64,000 nucleotides of DNA from Dipetalonema caudispina. Lineage: Eukaryota; Nematoda; Chromadorea; Rhabditida; Onchocercidae. The stretch is taken from NCBI GenBank assembly GCA_013365325.1, contig JABVXV010000124.1, forward strand, positions 99,057 to 163,056, in the 5' to 3' direction. Below the pieces are notes generated by a model, which did not search any database, had not been told where the DNA came from, and saw only the letters and a program-made list of their open reading frames with translations. Shown piece after piece: positions 1 to 13,116 of the stretch (position 1 is its first letter; each line of letters starts with the position of its first letter). The position numbers and the translations under genes were made by a program.

Positions 1-298
1 GAGTATTGGTGATAGTTTTTTGTTCATGTAGAAATATCATCATACAAATCTTTTAGTGGATAGATTTCATGATGTGGGTTTTTTAAGGTATTGAAAGGTG
101 AATGACTTCTTCAACTTTCGGTATCTTAAAAAGTCTTTGAAAGTAATGGGAAATGTTTCAAGATAAATTTTGTAAACTTGTTTTAATTTTCTGTGACGCT
201 GACTGAAATATTTCACAGCTAAGCTGGGTTTCCTTAGTCTGAAGAATTTGAACTGCTGCCAAACACAAGAAAATATTTCTAGAAATTAAGACTGATTT
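1..298. other. 3' flank of the minus-strand gene, no gene seen
   Basis: AT-rich sequence downstream of the stop codon of the minus-strand gene that ends at 299. I see no further exon with convincing coding content on either strand. Confidence 0.5.
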
Positions 299-1476
299 TT
301 AAACGTCTCGAACTGCTCCTATTTGGACTGTCCGTTTGTCTGCGGAAATTTTTAAGATATAAGTAATCGTTTGTTGCTTTAATTATACAAATACCTTTAA
401 GGGCTACTTCCGATTCCAGTTCCACTGCAAAACCGTCCCGATCGAAGTGAAAAATGTTATTCCAGATAGCCATCTATAAAATGTACCTAATAAAACACCA
501 AATTGACCATAGAGCGAGATATAAATTCCACGAAATTACAGTAGAATTCCTTTGACTACGAAAGATCAGTTCAAAAATTTTCTAAACATGAAAACTGATA
601 TCACATTATATATCTGAAAAGAAATTGTTAGTTCGGATTCTATGCTTTTCTGATAGGAATCTCCCTTGTTCAATAGTCAGGAAATATAAAAAAAAAGATT
701 GTGGCTTACAATATCTCGTTGCCTTCTTTTACAAAATTTGTTATCATCTTTTTCATTTTCATTAATACTTTCCTCTTCATTGTAGCGTTCACACTGCAAG
801 TCTAACAAGAGTTGTGCGTCAGAAAAGGATATTTCAGCGGTGAGACAAGAAGATGGAAAATTTTCCAAGTAATCAGCCAACTTTGTTACTATTTGCTTGC
901 TCTGTCCTTCTAATCCTGCAAAGATTTAACAAATTTTAGACAGCTTCTTGCTAATATTCGGGTACAAATATTGATGTATCACCAATCATTATTCCTACTT
1001 ATATAACTGTATTGGAAAATGCCATCAGCAAATTTTAGCGAAGTGAAAATGTAGAAAAAATGAATCAAACGATTGAGCACGGTCAAATTTCAAAATCATT
1101 TTCAAATTTATTAAGATTTGTAAATATTATCGTTTGTATTTGAAGTATTCAAACATCCAGCACTTTTTTCCCATTCTCTTCTCATATAAAACCGTTTTAC
1201 AATATTTTTCTTAAAACTTTAACATATGATGTTGTAAAATGAAATAATTCCATTCAAAGAATAAAACCAACCACAACGTGGATTTAGCGGTAAACGTGCA
1301 ACAATAGCAAGCAATATTGATGTACGTGATTCGATTACTTCATTTCTTTCCAAACTATCTCTCAAACATGTTAACAATCCTGTTCGCCATCCTATATAAG
1401 CATTAGGTCCTAATTGTTGACATTGTTTACAGTCTTTTTCTTCTCCATTTTTTCGTTTTCTATTTCTTGTCGCCAT
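299..1476 (-). CDS. Uncharacterised four-exon gene, 168 aa
   Basis: Model: exons 1476-1296, 915-710, 473-395 and 339-299 on the minus strand (181+206+79+41 nt = 168 codons plus stop). The ATG at 1476 follows a TTACAG acceptor by 10 nt (1489-1487), which looks like a spliced-leader site. The first exon codes a basic N-terminus (MATRNRKRKNGEE) and CKQCQQLGPNAYIGWRTGLL. The second has a mixed helical stretch (LADYLENFPSSCLTAEISF) and an acidic patch. The third reads MAIWNNIFHFDRDGFAVELE, and the last is a short tail. Donors GTAAGC and GTATTT and acceptors TTTGCAG, TTTATAG and TCCGCAG are good. The first donor (GTTTAC after 1296) is the weak point; reading on gives a stop. I do not recognise the family. 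It is divergent from PIGC, with about 500 bp between the two starts. Confidence 0.55.
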
Positions 1477-1976
1477 TTATGCATATCTGTAATACATCAT
1501 TCCTTACATCTCTGATCATAATCTATACATCATATTAATGATAGCATTCCAATTAAAGAAAATTTCAAGCACTGATATTTAAGTCTTAGTTAACGTTTAT
1601 CAGATACACGGCACGTGGTATTATGTTTTACGAGTTCTATCGATAGATTTATCCATTCATACGTCAAAAACGCGTGAAAGATAAAGAACACACATAGTTA
1701 AACAACAATTCCCTTCAAATGAGCTGGCCGCTTCCTTAAATTACTCGTCGGGCGTTCCACGATTCGACTTTAAAATTTCACGTTCTATAGCGTACGTGTA
1801 TCACAGATATCTCTAAATTCTCGTAATGGAATAATTTTCTGAAATTATATAGTATTCTGTATATACCCAGATATTATGTTGATGAATGGAAAATGATATT
1901 TATTAGAGATTACTTAATTATTGTATTTTTCAGATTAACAATTAATTGTATACCCTTTAAAAAGGGAGTAGGTAAT
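1477..1976. promoter_or_regulatory. Divergent intergenic region between the 168-aa gene and PIGC
   Basis: About 500 bp separate two divergent start codons, so both promoters probably lie here. A TTTTTCAG acceptor at 1926-1933 sits 44 nt before the PIGC ATG and could be a trans-splice site or the end of a 5' UTR intron. No TATA element or other named motif was identified with confidence. Confidence 0.45.
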
Positions 1977-3941
1977 ATGGGTGATTGTGAAGGGAAAGAG
2001 ATTCATTATGAACAAAAAGAAATGGGAAAGAAATGGCGGAAAATATTGTATGAACGACAACCGTTCGATGATGAATATGGTGGCGGTAGTGAGTTTCTGA
2101 AGGAGTTAAAAACGAATAGTAAGTTTCTTTTAGAAATATTTCCAATTCTTTTGTAAAGCATTTACAATGTCACCTTGAAGTATCATCATGATCTATAGGA
2201 GATGCACTTCTTGATTGGCCATTAAAATTCATTGATATTTCTGAAGTTTTATTCTGAGTGTGTTTTGATTTAAATATCAGTAAATAAATAGTTTATTGAA
2301 ATAGACAAATTGTATTATGGTGGATTTGAAATGAGAAACTTGCTGTGTTCAAGAAGAAGTTTGAAAAAATTTTTAACTTTAGCAGTTCCATAATTGGAGT
2401 AGTTGGATAATTCAGAGCAGTGTGAATGAGTTTCGTTGAAACTGTATAGTGGTTCAAAATTTCAAACAGATTTCTTTTTTTTATTTTTGATCAGTTTTCT
2501 TCCTTCTTCTAAATAATTTCTGTGGAATTTTATTTCGTGTTTTTTATTTTTGCTAAATTCTAATTTTAGTAACAGTGGTGGAATACTCATTTATGGAAGC
2601 AGTATGTGGTGCTAGTCTTATTATGCTTCATTCTAATGCTATTATATTTTATTATTTGGTGTTCAATTCTATCAAAAACAGTTCGATAAGTTCTGTTCAG
2701 CATTTTTCTTTGATATTCGCTATTGCATTTGTTCTCTACACTATCTATTTATTTATGATCAGACCGAAAAATCTTCATGATCACTTCTACACTTTCATCA
2801 CACTTCTTTGTTTTGGCTATGTGTTGACACCAGTTATTAGGTTCGTTCTATTATACTTTTTAAAATTTATTATCATTTTAAATGTCACCGGTAGTTCCTC
2901 CTGACATTTTTTATTCTTGATTAACATACGGGACTGCATTAATTAAAACCGTATTTAATTTCTGAATATAAAAGGACTTCATTTGTACAGTATAGAGAAA
3001 TGGAAGTAAAAGCTTTATTTTCAAAGTTTTCTTTTTGAGGACACTGACGGATACAATTAGTACGGATACCATATATGCTATGTCTTTCATACTCTTTCTC
3101 ATAAGTTTTATTTTCCATGATTACACGATGGTTGCACCATTGTAAGTTATACTCCGTTTTTTCTTCTATAATCAAAAAATTAGAAACGCAGCTGAACGAG
3201 ATGCCTCGTATTAGTAAGGTAATGAAGTCATTATTTACATGTTTACAGTTAATTTTTCTAAATCTTCCACTAGATAAATTCATGAATAAATTTGACATAA
3301 GTAACAATGTATAGAAATAAAACGATTTTAAATAGACCCAAAATTTATTAGAAAAAAATCTATAATTTTTGCAGGGTTTCAACGATATTATCGGTTAATC
3401 TCTCTTTAGCAGCTTCAGTTTGTTTGGTTTCACGGGTATCATCAAACGAGTCTGCCTTTGGTCTTCTGGCTCTTTCCATGCTTCTTTTCTCATACTGGCC
3501 ACAAATGCGTAATGTATTATACAGAAAATGGTCGAAATCACCTTTAATCCTAATCATTTTCTCTTCTCCTCTTCTTTTCAGTGCACTGCACCAGCTTTCT
3601 CACTCACTCAGCGTTTTATACATACTTGTACTAACGTTTGTTCTCCTAATCTGCCCATCGATCTTGATGATAATGCAACCCTGGAAAAGGTACGACAAGG
3701 CTTCATATTTTTATGTTTTGTCTTAAAAATATTTCTTACAAACGGAAGGTATAATTTTGATTATGTAAAGAATATCAAATGTTTAGTAAAATTGAGAATT
3801 CGAGGCTTTTTTTATTTTTCGCAATGTTGGCGAACGAAGTAATAATTTTTGGGAAAGATTTCAATATGTAACCAATTCCAGATATATTTCAGTACAAAAC
3901 ATGGACCATGGGACGAGGTGATAGCAACCTTCGAGCGGTGA
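1977..3941 (+). CDS. PIGC: PIG-C, subunit of the GPI-GlcNAc transferase
   Basis: Exons 1977-2118, 2570-2840, 3040-3141, 3375-3689 and 3893-3941 join in frame to 292 aa; human PIGC is about 297. PIG-C is a multi-pass ER membrane subunit of the complex that adds GlcNAc to phosphatidylinositol, the first step of GPI-anchor synthesis. Family landmarks are in order: KWRKILYERQPFDDEY near residues 18-33, several hydrophobic segments, the conserved TLTDTISTDTIYAM at the exon 2/3 junction, HDY, a VSTILSVNLSLAASVCLVSR block, and HGPWDEV just before the stop. Exon 3 uses a GAG acceptor (3037-3039); only this choice keeps the conserved block in frame. The ATG at 1977 fits the family length, although the frame stays open to 1893. 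A poly(A) signal AATAAA lies at 3997-4002, 56 nt past the stop. Confidence 0.93.
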
Positions 3942-6900
3942 CATCCTGCTGCAAGATTGTATACCGCTGATACTTTTGCTTTGATGTAATAATAACAATA
4001 AATATTACAGCGTAATAAGATTTTGAATAGATATTTTCAAAAAATTTATTCAAAGCTTGATCTTTGAATGCAAAAATAGACGTTTTAAATGCGTGCTAAG
4101 GTTTCCTCACTTTGATCAACAGCGTGTAAGGATGCTGAAATGTGGTATAATTATGGTTTTGAATTTATTCGTTGCGTGGATTCAAGCAGCTTTTCATTAT
4201 TTTGAGCCATAGGCTCTATGGATTCTGTAACCTGCATATTCGTAGTTACACTTTTTTTACTGGATCCTGCATATTCTAAATAATTCTTTAAATGGGACAC
4301 TTTTTAGGATAATTATCCAAGTGTTCGTGCCGAATGGAGCAAAAGAAACATTTTGGATCTTTCTTCCGTTACTAAAACATATTTTTGATGGCTCGTGTTG
4401 ATGATATATAACATGATGAAATAGCTGGAAGCAGAAAAAGAAAGTGTTAGCTAGCAAAGATGGATGTGATGGACATAAAAGTGTAGCTTAACACTGACAA
4501 GATATGAAGTGCTCTCGAGATTTCCAGATATAGAAGAGAAAGAAGACAGTGGAAGTCTACTCTTTCCATCAAAATTTTAACACGGTTAAGATAAAAATAA
4601 TTTATACGCTTGGTTTGATTACAATCGTTGGAATTCATCACTGGCATTAGTATATTATTGGGCATCATAAAGGACAAATATAATAGAGATATTCGCTATT
4701 TGATGGGTTAGTGAGAATCTGTTCTGTTTCATTGTACATCCCTATTCATATAATATTCTTGAAAACATGTTCATTTCAATAGATTTTATCGTAGGATTGT
4801 CACACTATGAAAGAAATTTAGGAAGATTGACACAATATCATTTTTCTTTTCTCTATTCTTACAAATGATATTGACGATGAACCATTTCTACACTATTACT
4901 AGTGTAATTTCCCTAAATGTATCGATTATCTCAACAACGAAAATCATTCTACTATCGTAACACTACTATTCATGTCAGTACATTTTTGAAATAGATATTT
5001 TCGCCATCATTGCTATCATTATTTATTGAGTTTAACTGAACTATCAATTTTATTTAATCATTAAAATAAATAGTCTCACTATAATATTCCTTCATTTGTA
5101 TAGAAAAAAAAGAGAAAAACTCTTTTTCTTAAGAATATCATTTTGTTAACATTTCACACTTGTAGTCATATCTCTTCATTTTATAGAGAATACAAACTGT
5201 ACTCCGAAAATTTTATACAAGTCTGAATTTTATGAATCTTTAAAATTGAACGTTTCGTTGTTTGAGATTCAAGTTAGCATTTTATAATTCTAATCTTAAA
5301 TTATGATGTGCTTTCATTTGTTATATTTGCATTGAGATTTATTCCTAATGAATAGTTGATTTCTCATAAATTCCTAATTTGGTATTAATGAGGTGCATTT
5401 CTCTGTTTTGATCGAGCTGTCATTCGGGTTGTTCATTTGTTTATATGACAAATTGAATAAAAGATCTCAATGATCTCTAAATGGATGTCCTACTTTTCCA
5501 TGGAAATTAATATTTAATAAATGAGACTTTGAACTTGAAAATGCAATTCAGATAGAAAGGGTCGAGACTGTATAATGTCGCCTTTTTTATTGCTTGTTAT
5601 ATCCGCTCTTTATTTTCCTTTCTTCTTTTTCTTTAAATAATTTTTGAAAGGGTGGCGCCAGACGGATTCATAAATCAAAATTTCATTCGAATTAATAGAA
5701 GTTTCGTTATTGAAATGTTGACCATTAATTCTGAAAAGGAATCTTGCAAGAAGGGTTTGCCATGGATTAATATTCCTTATCCGATTTCATTGAATCCTTT
5801 TGAATTAAGTTAAGAATTTTATAATTTAAATCACTTGTAAAGCATATTTGGAATAGGACACTCTATCTGAGCAAAATTCAATCAGATTAATGAACATTCT
5901 GGATGATTGTTCAAGAAATTATAGTTGATATTTGAGATAACTTTTCAAAACTTTTATACAACTTTGGATTTACTTAACTTACTTTCAGGATTTCACTAAT
6001 ATATATATATAGAAATAGTTGAAATTATTTTAAAAAAGAAGACTGATTTTAAAAATTTACAGTTTATTAACTGAAATATATCAATACCATGAAATTCGCA
6101 TTTTTGAAAATTTTATGGAAAATAATGAATGAAGATAGATATACTTTTTAAGAAAAGAGAACAGTTTGAATAAAGAGGGAAGTAGGAAAGTGTATACATG
6201 GAAAAATTACCTTTTAATATATTATGATGAAACAAATTGTAAGTATAATGATGTACTTATGAATAGATATAATGTTGATCATTGAATCAGAAAACTCAAA
6301 AAAGAATTATGAACAAATTCGAAATTATACTCACTATATCATTATATCATAATTAATTTGTACTGTTCTTTTCTACTCATTTCATTACTGATTATCAGTC
6401 TATTTGAACATAATGATTGAAATACAATTTTTTTTTTTTTTTGACACGTTAATGAAAAATTTTAAAGCACACTTCAGATAAACATTTCTATACATTAGCA
6501 ATAGCTGTTCAATTTTTAATAAACAATATCATTAGAAATTAATTGTTGCATTTAAATACGACTATCTCAATATTGAGTCTATTTGAATTATACCTACTTA
6601 AATTGAGTATCTTTGGATTACATCTTAACAAAAATTTTTGACATTTCTATGTCAAACGTTAATTGTACCACAATCTTTTCTCGCAAATATTAGCATTAAA
6701 TGCTTCAAATAGTATTACTAATATTTTCACTTTTAATACTCTATTTGCATTTTAACTAAACAACAATTATATATTACATATTTCATATGTCAACTTTATT
6801 CTTGCTCACTATTAGAGTAATTTTTCCATTTGTAACTTTTTTTTTTTAGATTATTTAAAAAATTATATAAGAATAATGAAATACAATTCGTTTCCATAAA

Positions 6901-7120
6901 TTCAAATCTAAACATCATGTCATTTTCATTTCTTTCACTTTAATTGTTCAAGCTTGTTCAAATATTTCAAATCGAACTTTTTCCATTTTTATATTCTTTT
7001 AAACTACCAGAAGAAAAAAAAAAAAAAGGAAAAAAGAAATCCTTCGCATGGTTGATTTGTTAAATAACATCAAAATTGGAAATAAGCGAAAGTCATATCG
7101 TCGAACTATGTTCGATAGCA
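3942..7120. other. Non-coding AT-rich DNA downstream of PIGC
   Basis: PIGC's 3' UTR and poly(A) signal (3997-4002) are followed by AT-rich sequence. Minus-strand open frames around 4257-4677 lack splice or composition support. Features are homopolymer runs such as T at 6427-6442. Nothing else recognisable was seen. Confidence 0.5.
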
Positions 7121-7121
7121 T

Positions 7122-7123
<2 letters not shown>

Positions 7124-7178
<55 letters not shown>

Positions 7179-7204
7179 ACACACACATACACACACACAC
7201 ACAC
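7124..7204. repeat. (CA)n microsatellite
   Basis: About 80 bp of nearly pure AC dinucleotide, interrupted twice by ACAT near 7173 and 7188. The open frames on both strands here come only from the repeat. Confidence 0.97.
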
Positions 7205-7489
7205 CATACATCTATGCAAATATCAATTACACAACGAAGTGCCTCATATTGTGTTTATTTAGCAAATGGGTAATTTCGGTGGTTCCTTGGCATTAATTCT
7301 TCACCACAAGAATACATCGTCATTCTTGGCCCGATAACATTTCGTTTATTACTATTGCATAGAGAACTATTATGCATCGATTTACATTTCAAACCAACAA
7401 AAGCGACCAAATTTATTATTTCTCTAACTGACTAAATTGTATCAAAATTAACTAACACTCAATATCATTATCGTTTATTATTGGCAGAA

Positions 7490-7657
7490 TTTTGTTATTG
7501 TTGTTGTTATTGTTGTTGTTGTTATTGTTGTTGTTATTGTTGTTGTTATTGTTGTTGTTATTGTTGTTGTTGTTGTTGTTGTTATTGTTGTTGTTATTGT
7601 TGTTGTTATTGTTGTTGCTATTGTTGTTGTTACTGTTGTTGTTGTTGTTGTTGTTGT
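7490..7657. repeat. TTG/TTA microsatellite with 9- and 12-nt higher-order units
   Basis: Nearly 170 bp of TTG triplets regularly interrupted by TTA, giving units such as TTGTTGTTA and TTGTTGTTGTTA, with sparse variants (CTA, CTG) near the 3' end. Poly-Leu and poly-Cys translations are artefacts of the repeat. It lies in the gene-free stretch before muscleblind. Confidence 0.95.
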
Positions 7658-8848
7658 ATGTTTTCAGAAATGGATGATGAAGTTACTTTTTTTTTTTTTT
7701 TTCTGAATAAATTTATTGATTATATTTTTTAATTTGAATAATTATTATGAAAATTTTAAATTTTAACCCTAAAATTTAAATTATTTTTCCTAGCAAGTTT
7801 GATTGTTTAGAAGTTTCAAATTTTTGTTTTGAATGTTTAAATTATGTAATTCTGTTCATTTGAGAGAAGCGAAGATTGAAATGTTGTGCTCAGTTTTGAT
7901 AGCAAAAATTTTGATTTTAGTATGTAGTGCAAAATAAGTGGAAGCATTGTATCACGTGAAACTGTAAGATATTTCATTTTATTCTTTTTTAATCTTTTTT
8001 TTTTTTTGCAGCAGTAAATGAATTACAGTTTTTCGAAATTCAACTTTTTTTCTTATTTTACTGCAATGAATCTTTTTCATTGTGTAGGATTACATGATAG
8101 CTGAGATTCTGAAAAATATCCGGACTATCAGTAGTTCACCTATGGTAGATTAATCGAGATACTTTGACATTTGGCATCTCAAGTTTTTTTCATAAGGCTT
8201 GTATCAGTGATAACATCACCTATATCAGTAATAGATCTCAGAACAAATTCTCTAAGATTTACTTGCGTTTACCATAAAAATGCTGTAGTCTAATTTCTGA
8301 TAGTATATGCTCAAAATTTGCATTCTACCGTACCTGTGGTCAAAATTTCCCTTAAATCCTTCTATTTATTGATTCAGACTTTAATTTAAAAACCTTACGT
8401 CTCGTTAAATATGACAATCATTTTTCATATTACGAAAAAAAAAAGTACATCATCAGATCTCATATCACAATTTGTAGAGTGGATTTATTTATTTCTGCGT
8501 AAAGACAAATCTTCACAAAAATCTGAGACTACAGAGGAGAATCTTCAATCTTAGATGGATCATTAATCAGAATGGGAGGTTACTTCATCCTGATGGAAGC
8601 ATGGTGAAGAAGAAAGAGGGAATATTGCTGAATGAATGGATATTATTCATCAAATTCGATTCCATTCCGTTCACCTACCCACAGAAATGATCCTTCATCC
8701 ACCTAAAATGTAGGCCTTTTCCCAACTGCATAATTCAATTTGCATTCTGCTGACATATTTGCCTAATTTATTGTGTAATCAATCCTTTTTCCATGGAAAA
8801 AAGAACTACTGGATAAGGGCGTAAAGGAACTATCCATTCGATAGTATG

Positions 8849-8885
8849 GCATTTTTATGCATGCAAGAAGCATGCATAAAAATGC
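8849..8885. repeat. Perfect 16-bp inverted repeat, 5-nt loop
   Basis: The left arm GCATTTTTATGCATGC (8849-8864) is followed by a 5-nt loop, AAGAA, and an exact reverse-complement right arm (8870-8885). The arms contain ATGCATGC, itself self-complementary. It could form a DNA cruciform or an RNA hairpin. No transposon ends were seen around it. Confidence 0.9.
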
Positions 8886-11800
8886 ATTTTATGTTGATTA
8901 GGAATAAAGAATATATTTTAAAGATAGTGACAGCAGTAGCAGTAGGCCTATTGATATGATTTTAGGTTTCCTGAAAGAAATTTTTAATAGTAGTTTTATT
9001 ATTTGAAAACGAAGAGAGCGATCCTATTCGATCTGATCCGATAATGCGAAAGAAAGAGATGAGCTTGCTGCTTTTATTTAAATAATGTAACTCATTTACA
9101 AACTGCAGAAAATAGGATGAAAGAAGAAGATGCAAATGAGGATTAAAGAGACTCTCGATTTATTCATTTTGTTCATTTCATTGGCATTATGCTTACTTTT
9201 ACATGCGATCTAATTTGTTTCTCAATTTAATGGTCTCCCTGCATCTTGTGACTTAAGCTTAGCTTAGCTTATTTTGGACATTGATACTGGAAGCCTAGAC
9301 CTAAATCAAAAAGCATCCGCAATAGTAATAGCAGTAGCAAATAGCTTTAGCAACATGCATCCCATATCCTGCCTGGAATTCGGATAGCCCACTGGGATTC
9401 CGTCCATAGTATCTTCTTCATTTAAAATGAGCTTTAGCATGCAAGATGAGAGTATCTTGCAATTCAGGCCTGATCATCGGGCCTCATTTCATCTTTTTGG
9501 TTCTGGACATTCAATTGCCCAGGCCCAATGGCTCACAAATCTATAGACAATCGCTAACTGGGCTAGTCATCCTCCTCCTCTCAATATGATTAGCTACTAC
9601 TATATAGAAGAGAAATGGTGACATGACACAAAGATATCCATCTCAAACATTTGTATATGTATCCATTTCTATTATGTAGAAGGCGCTAGCTGTTGGAGAG
9701 GACAAAATGCGCACTTAATTTCATTCATTTTACAACCTTCTTGACCACTGTTAACAAGCATCCAAATGATATCATTATATTATTCCTTTCCGCATCATAA
9801 ACAATCCCTTTTCTTTCAGCTTCTTCCAATATCACTTCGCAGTTTTAGCATTTTAACAATTTCATTAATTTATTTTGCAAGAATTTTAATCAAATTTTTG
9901 CTAATCAGCAGTGTATGAGTGATAAAAATAATTTTGATGAGATGAAATGAACACAAAAGAAGCATTAGTCAAATACTTTTGCTAAATTTTTTTAAGGTTT
10001 AAAATTTATGTTTAAATTTGAATTTTATATTAATCATAATGTTTTTGTATAATAGAAAAGATTTAGAAATTCTAACGAAGAATAAATTATGAAAGATTAG
10101 TAAAATTAATTTAAGCTAAATAACGAATAATCACTGTAATTAAATGGATATGTTAGAATCAAAAATGATTGATACATGAATGAATGGGACAAAACAGATA
10201 ACTGTAAAATTTCGAATTCGTACATGGCTAGAACATTGATTCTGAGAATGTTTGAAAGATTGGTCTGTGGAAGATGGAAATGCTATGCTGCCATAAAGAA
10301 GATTTATAGCAAAGTGAAAATTTTAGCTCTTTTTTGAATTCCATCACCAACAAATAATACGAAGACAATAAAGTCATTTTTGTTAAATAAATTATTGCAC
10401 ATAAAAATTTTACCACTTTTGCATTTTATGTAAGAAGCTTTGCTAGGAGGGGTAATGAGCTATTACCATTACGTTTAGTTTAACTTTTGTTTTTGCATAC
10501 AGATAGATAGCTTTTTCAAAAATATTTGTGAAAATGTGTTCAAAAATTCAAATTTGAGAATTTCAACTTAAGTTTGAAATTGAAGTGTAACAGAGTTATT
10601 AGATACTTAGGACATTGAAATGAATAAATTTCCGTATTTTATTTCAAATTTTTCCATTTCGAAGTGTTGCAATGAAAATTCAAATATTAAATTTAATCTT
10701 TAAAAAGTTAAATGATTTTATAATGGAAACGAATCATAGAGGAAGTGAAGAAGTGCAATGGAAATCTCTTACGGTAACTATTTTATATTCATACTTTTGA
10801 ATTGAATCATTCACTTTTCGTCACATTCCTACTTAGACAAAATCAGAAAAATGTAAGGAACATACATTCATTTGCCAATCGGTTTAGCACTGTTCCATTG
10901 TTCCCAAGGGAAATTCCGGCTGAACAATTTCAAATTTGTTCAATAAAATTGAAACCAGACAAGCTATCTTCTTTAGATAGCAACTCAAACCTGTTCCATA
11001 AAATTCCCACAAAAAAAAAAAAAAAAAAAAAACTTAAAAAATTAACTGATCAAATGAATTGCAGCTTTTGAGAAGAAAGATTTTCCAGAAAGAAATTGAA
11101 CTTTCTGCAATGAAATCAACAAACTTATTTTGCTGTTAGAACAATTGGAAAAAAATGTTTTTTTTTTCGGCGAAAAAATTTAGCAAAAGGATTTCAAAAA
11201 ATGTTATCAAGCACGAAAGTTTGAGTGCAATCGCAAAAACAAAATATTTGCTACAACACTTAGCTTACTGCATGCAGTATTTTGTTTCAGTTTATGCAAA
11301 TTATAATTTTGAATTGATACTTTGAAAATAATCATAATATAACATTGATAAACTGAAAAAATATATATCAATATAATTTTTTGCATAAATAATTTAGAAA
11401 TTTGTTATGCTAATTGTAATTATATTTGATTGGATTTTATTGAACTCATAGTAATTTTTTTTTTTTTTATTTAGTTAGAACGATTTGATGCGTTTAGTGT
11501 AAGTTTACCCTTTACCGTTCTCCAATGCTTTCTATATGATAGATAATTCTTAAAGCAAATGAAAATTTCTTTTTTTTTTTTTTTTTTACCGAACTGAATA
11601 ATAAGATGGTATTTCTTATTGTAATCATTGTAAAAGTAAAATTCATAGAGAATATTTTTTGTTTGGATGTTAGAATTTCGATCGTTAAGAATGTTCAGTA
11701 CTATTGCGCCTAATATGTCCATTCAATGAATGAAAATGACGACCTTTGATGAGGGATAATATATCGAAAGTAAAAGTGATGTATTCGGGCTATTTTGTCG

Positions 11801-11972
11801 TATATGTTAAAAATTTGGATGTAATTGCTCAGCCACCTTACGGATACTATCATCATGACCGATACTGTCTCCAATCCTTCTTTCCTCCTTCCTATTCCCA
11901 TCATCTCATTTCATTTCAATCCCTTTTGAATGTCCAATGACGACGCCTTCCTTGTAAGGTTAATGGTCATCG

Positions 11973-12000
11973 GAAAAAAAAAAAAAAAAAAAAAAAAAAA
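11973..12000. repeat. Poly(A) run of about 28 nt
   Basis: An uninterrupted run of A. Similar long A/T runs recur across the window (T at 13623-13642, about 15837-15860 and 20421-20446; A at 47851-47875). No flanking target-site duplication or retroelement body was recognised. Confidence 0.9.
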
Positions 12001-12356
12001 CGATTCCATGGCTTTCTCATCCCTAAAAATTGCTTTACTTTTTCATTTAAAATCTGAGGGACGTTTTGTCTTTCCCCAACTTTCTCCTAACACTTTATAT
12101 CTTTAAATGACAAAAGTTCAAAGTGCATCTGTACGCAATTTCAATCTTTATCATATCATCACGAAATATCAATGGTAAAATTATGCCACTATTTGAATAA
12201 TTCCATTGTAAATTTTTAAAATCGAACTTTCATCATTAAATTTTGTGAAACGAAAGCAATTACTTCTTTTTTTTTCAAAAAATTTTGTGAGAACAAAATA
12301 AAACTAAAGCAATTAAATTATGAATAAATTTTAACGAATGAAAGATGTTAACATAA

Positions 12357-12482
12357 AACCATAATTTTTTAAAATTACGTATGTTTATGTATGTATGCAT
12401 GTATGTATGTATGAGTGTCTGTACATCCATGTATATGTGTATGTGTGTGTGTGTGTCTGTGTGTGTGTATATATATATATAT
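12357..12482. repeat. TATG/TG/TA low-complexity repeat
   Basis: A GTATGTATGTATG-like tetranucleotide repeat runs into (TG)n and then (TA)n. Translations of this region are repeat artefacts. Confidence 0.88.
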
Positions 12483-13042
12483 GTTTGATAATTTTTAACA
12501 TTTTAAATTTAATTTTTTTTTTATTTACATCTCTGCTATTTTCATATCAAACATACGGATGCATTTGTATGTCAGTTGAGGCGCATTCATTTCTACAAAT
12601 TTAACAGCAATTAATTTTTCGTCTGCTAAAAATTGTTAGATTGCAAAGAATTGAAATTTGAGCTGGGACGATGTTTTTACTATTTCTTTCCAAGTGGTCA
12701 ATTCTGCTAGCAATAATTGAAATATCAGCAGCAACTATCATATTATCACATAAAGTCCTTATATCATATCATATATTTGGAAAACTTAAATTAGACTTTA
12801 GGATTATATAATATAGTTCTGATTATTGAACAAATATGATCTTTTTTTTTTGATTTCAATCATCCTTTAAAAATAATTTTTGGAAAATAAACAAATTATA
12901 GGAATGATTTTATCATCATGATAATGAAAGTAACACCAACTTGTGCATTTCCACCCTATACGTTTTTGCCCAGTCTTTTTCTATTTACCATGTCCTGCAT
13001 CATTGTCGTATACATTACATATCAAATCGGGAAACTAATTTC

Positions 13043-13116
13043 TTCTCTCTCTCTCTCTCTCTCTCTCATTGCTATTTCAAAATAATACAATGATAGAGTG
13101 AGGGAGAGAGAGAGGA
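13043..13116. repeat. (CT)n / (GA)n arms forming an imperfect inverted repeat
   Basis: A (CT)n tract ending in CTCATTG (13043-13071) is followed after 16 nt by CAATGATAGAGTGAGGGA and (GA)n (13088-13116). The CATTG/CAATG match next to the repeats means this is more than a chance pairing of simple repeats. A second GA tract lies at about 13566-13588. Confidence 0.75.

Larger units (their letters stand above)
7660..12356. other. Gene-free AT-rich stretch
   Basis: I read both strands here and found no exon with convincing coding content or matched splice signals. It holds homopolymer runs (for example A at 11012-11030 and a T run near 11569-11587, plus a long A run at 11973-12000), the perfect hairpin at 8849-8885, and a CTTAGCTTAGCTTA-type short tandem near 9254. 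It may be part of a long 5' intron of muscleblind. Confidence 0.4.

Noticed and set aside
7481..7732. Poly-Cys and poly-Leu reading frames
   Set aside because: Product of the TTG/TTA microsatellite, with no flanking coding sequence.
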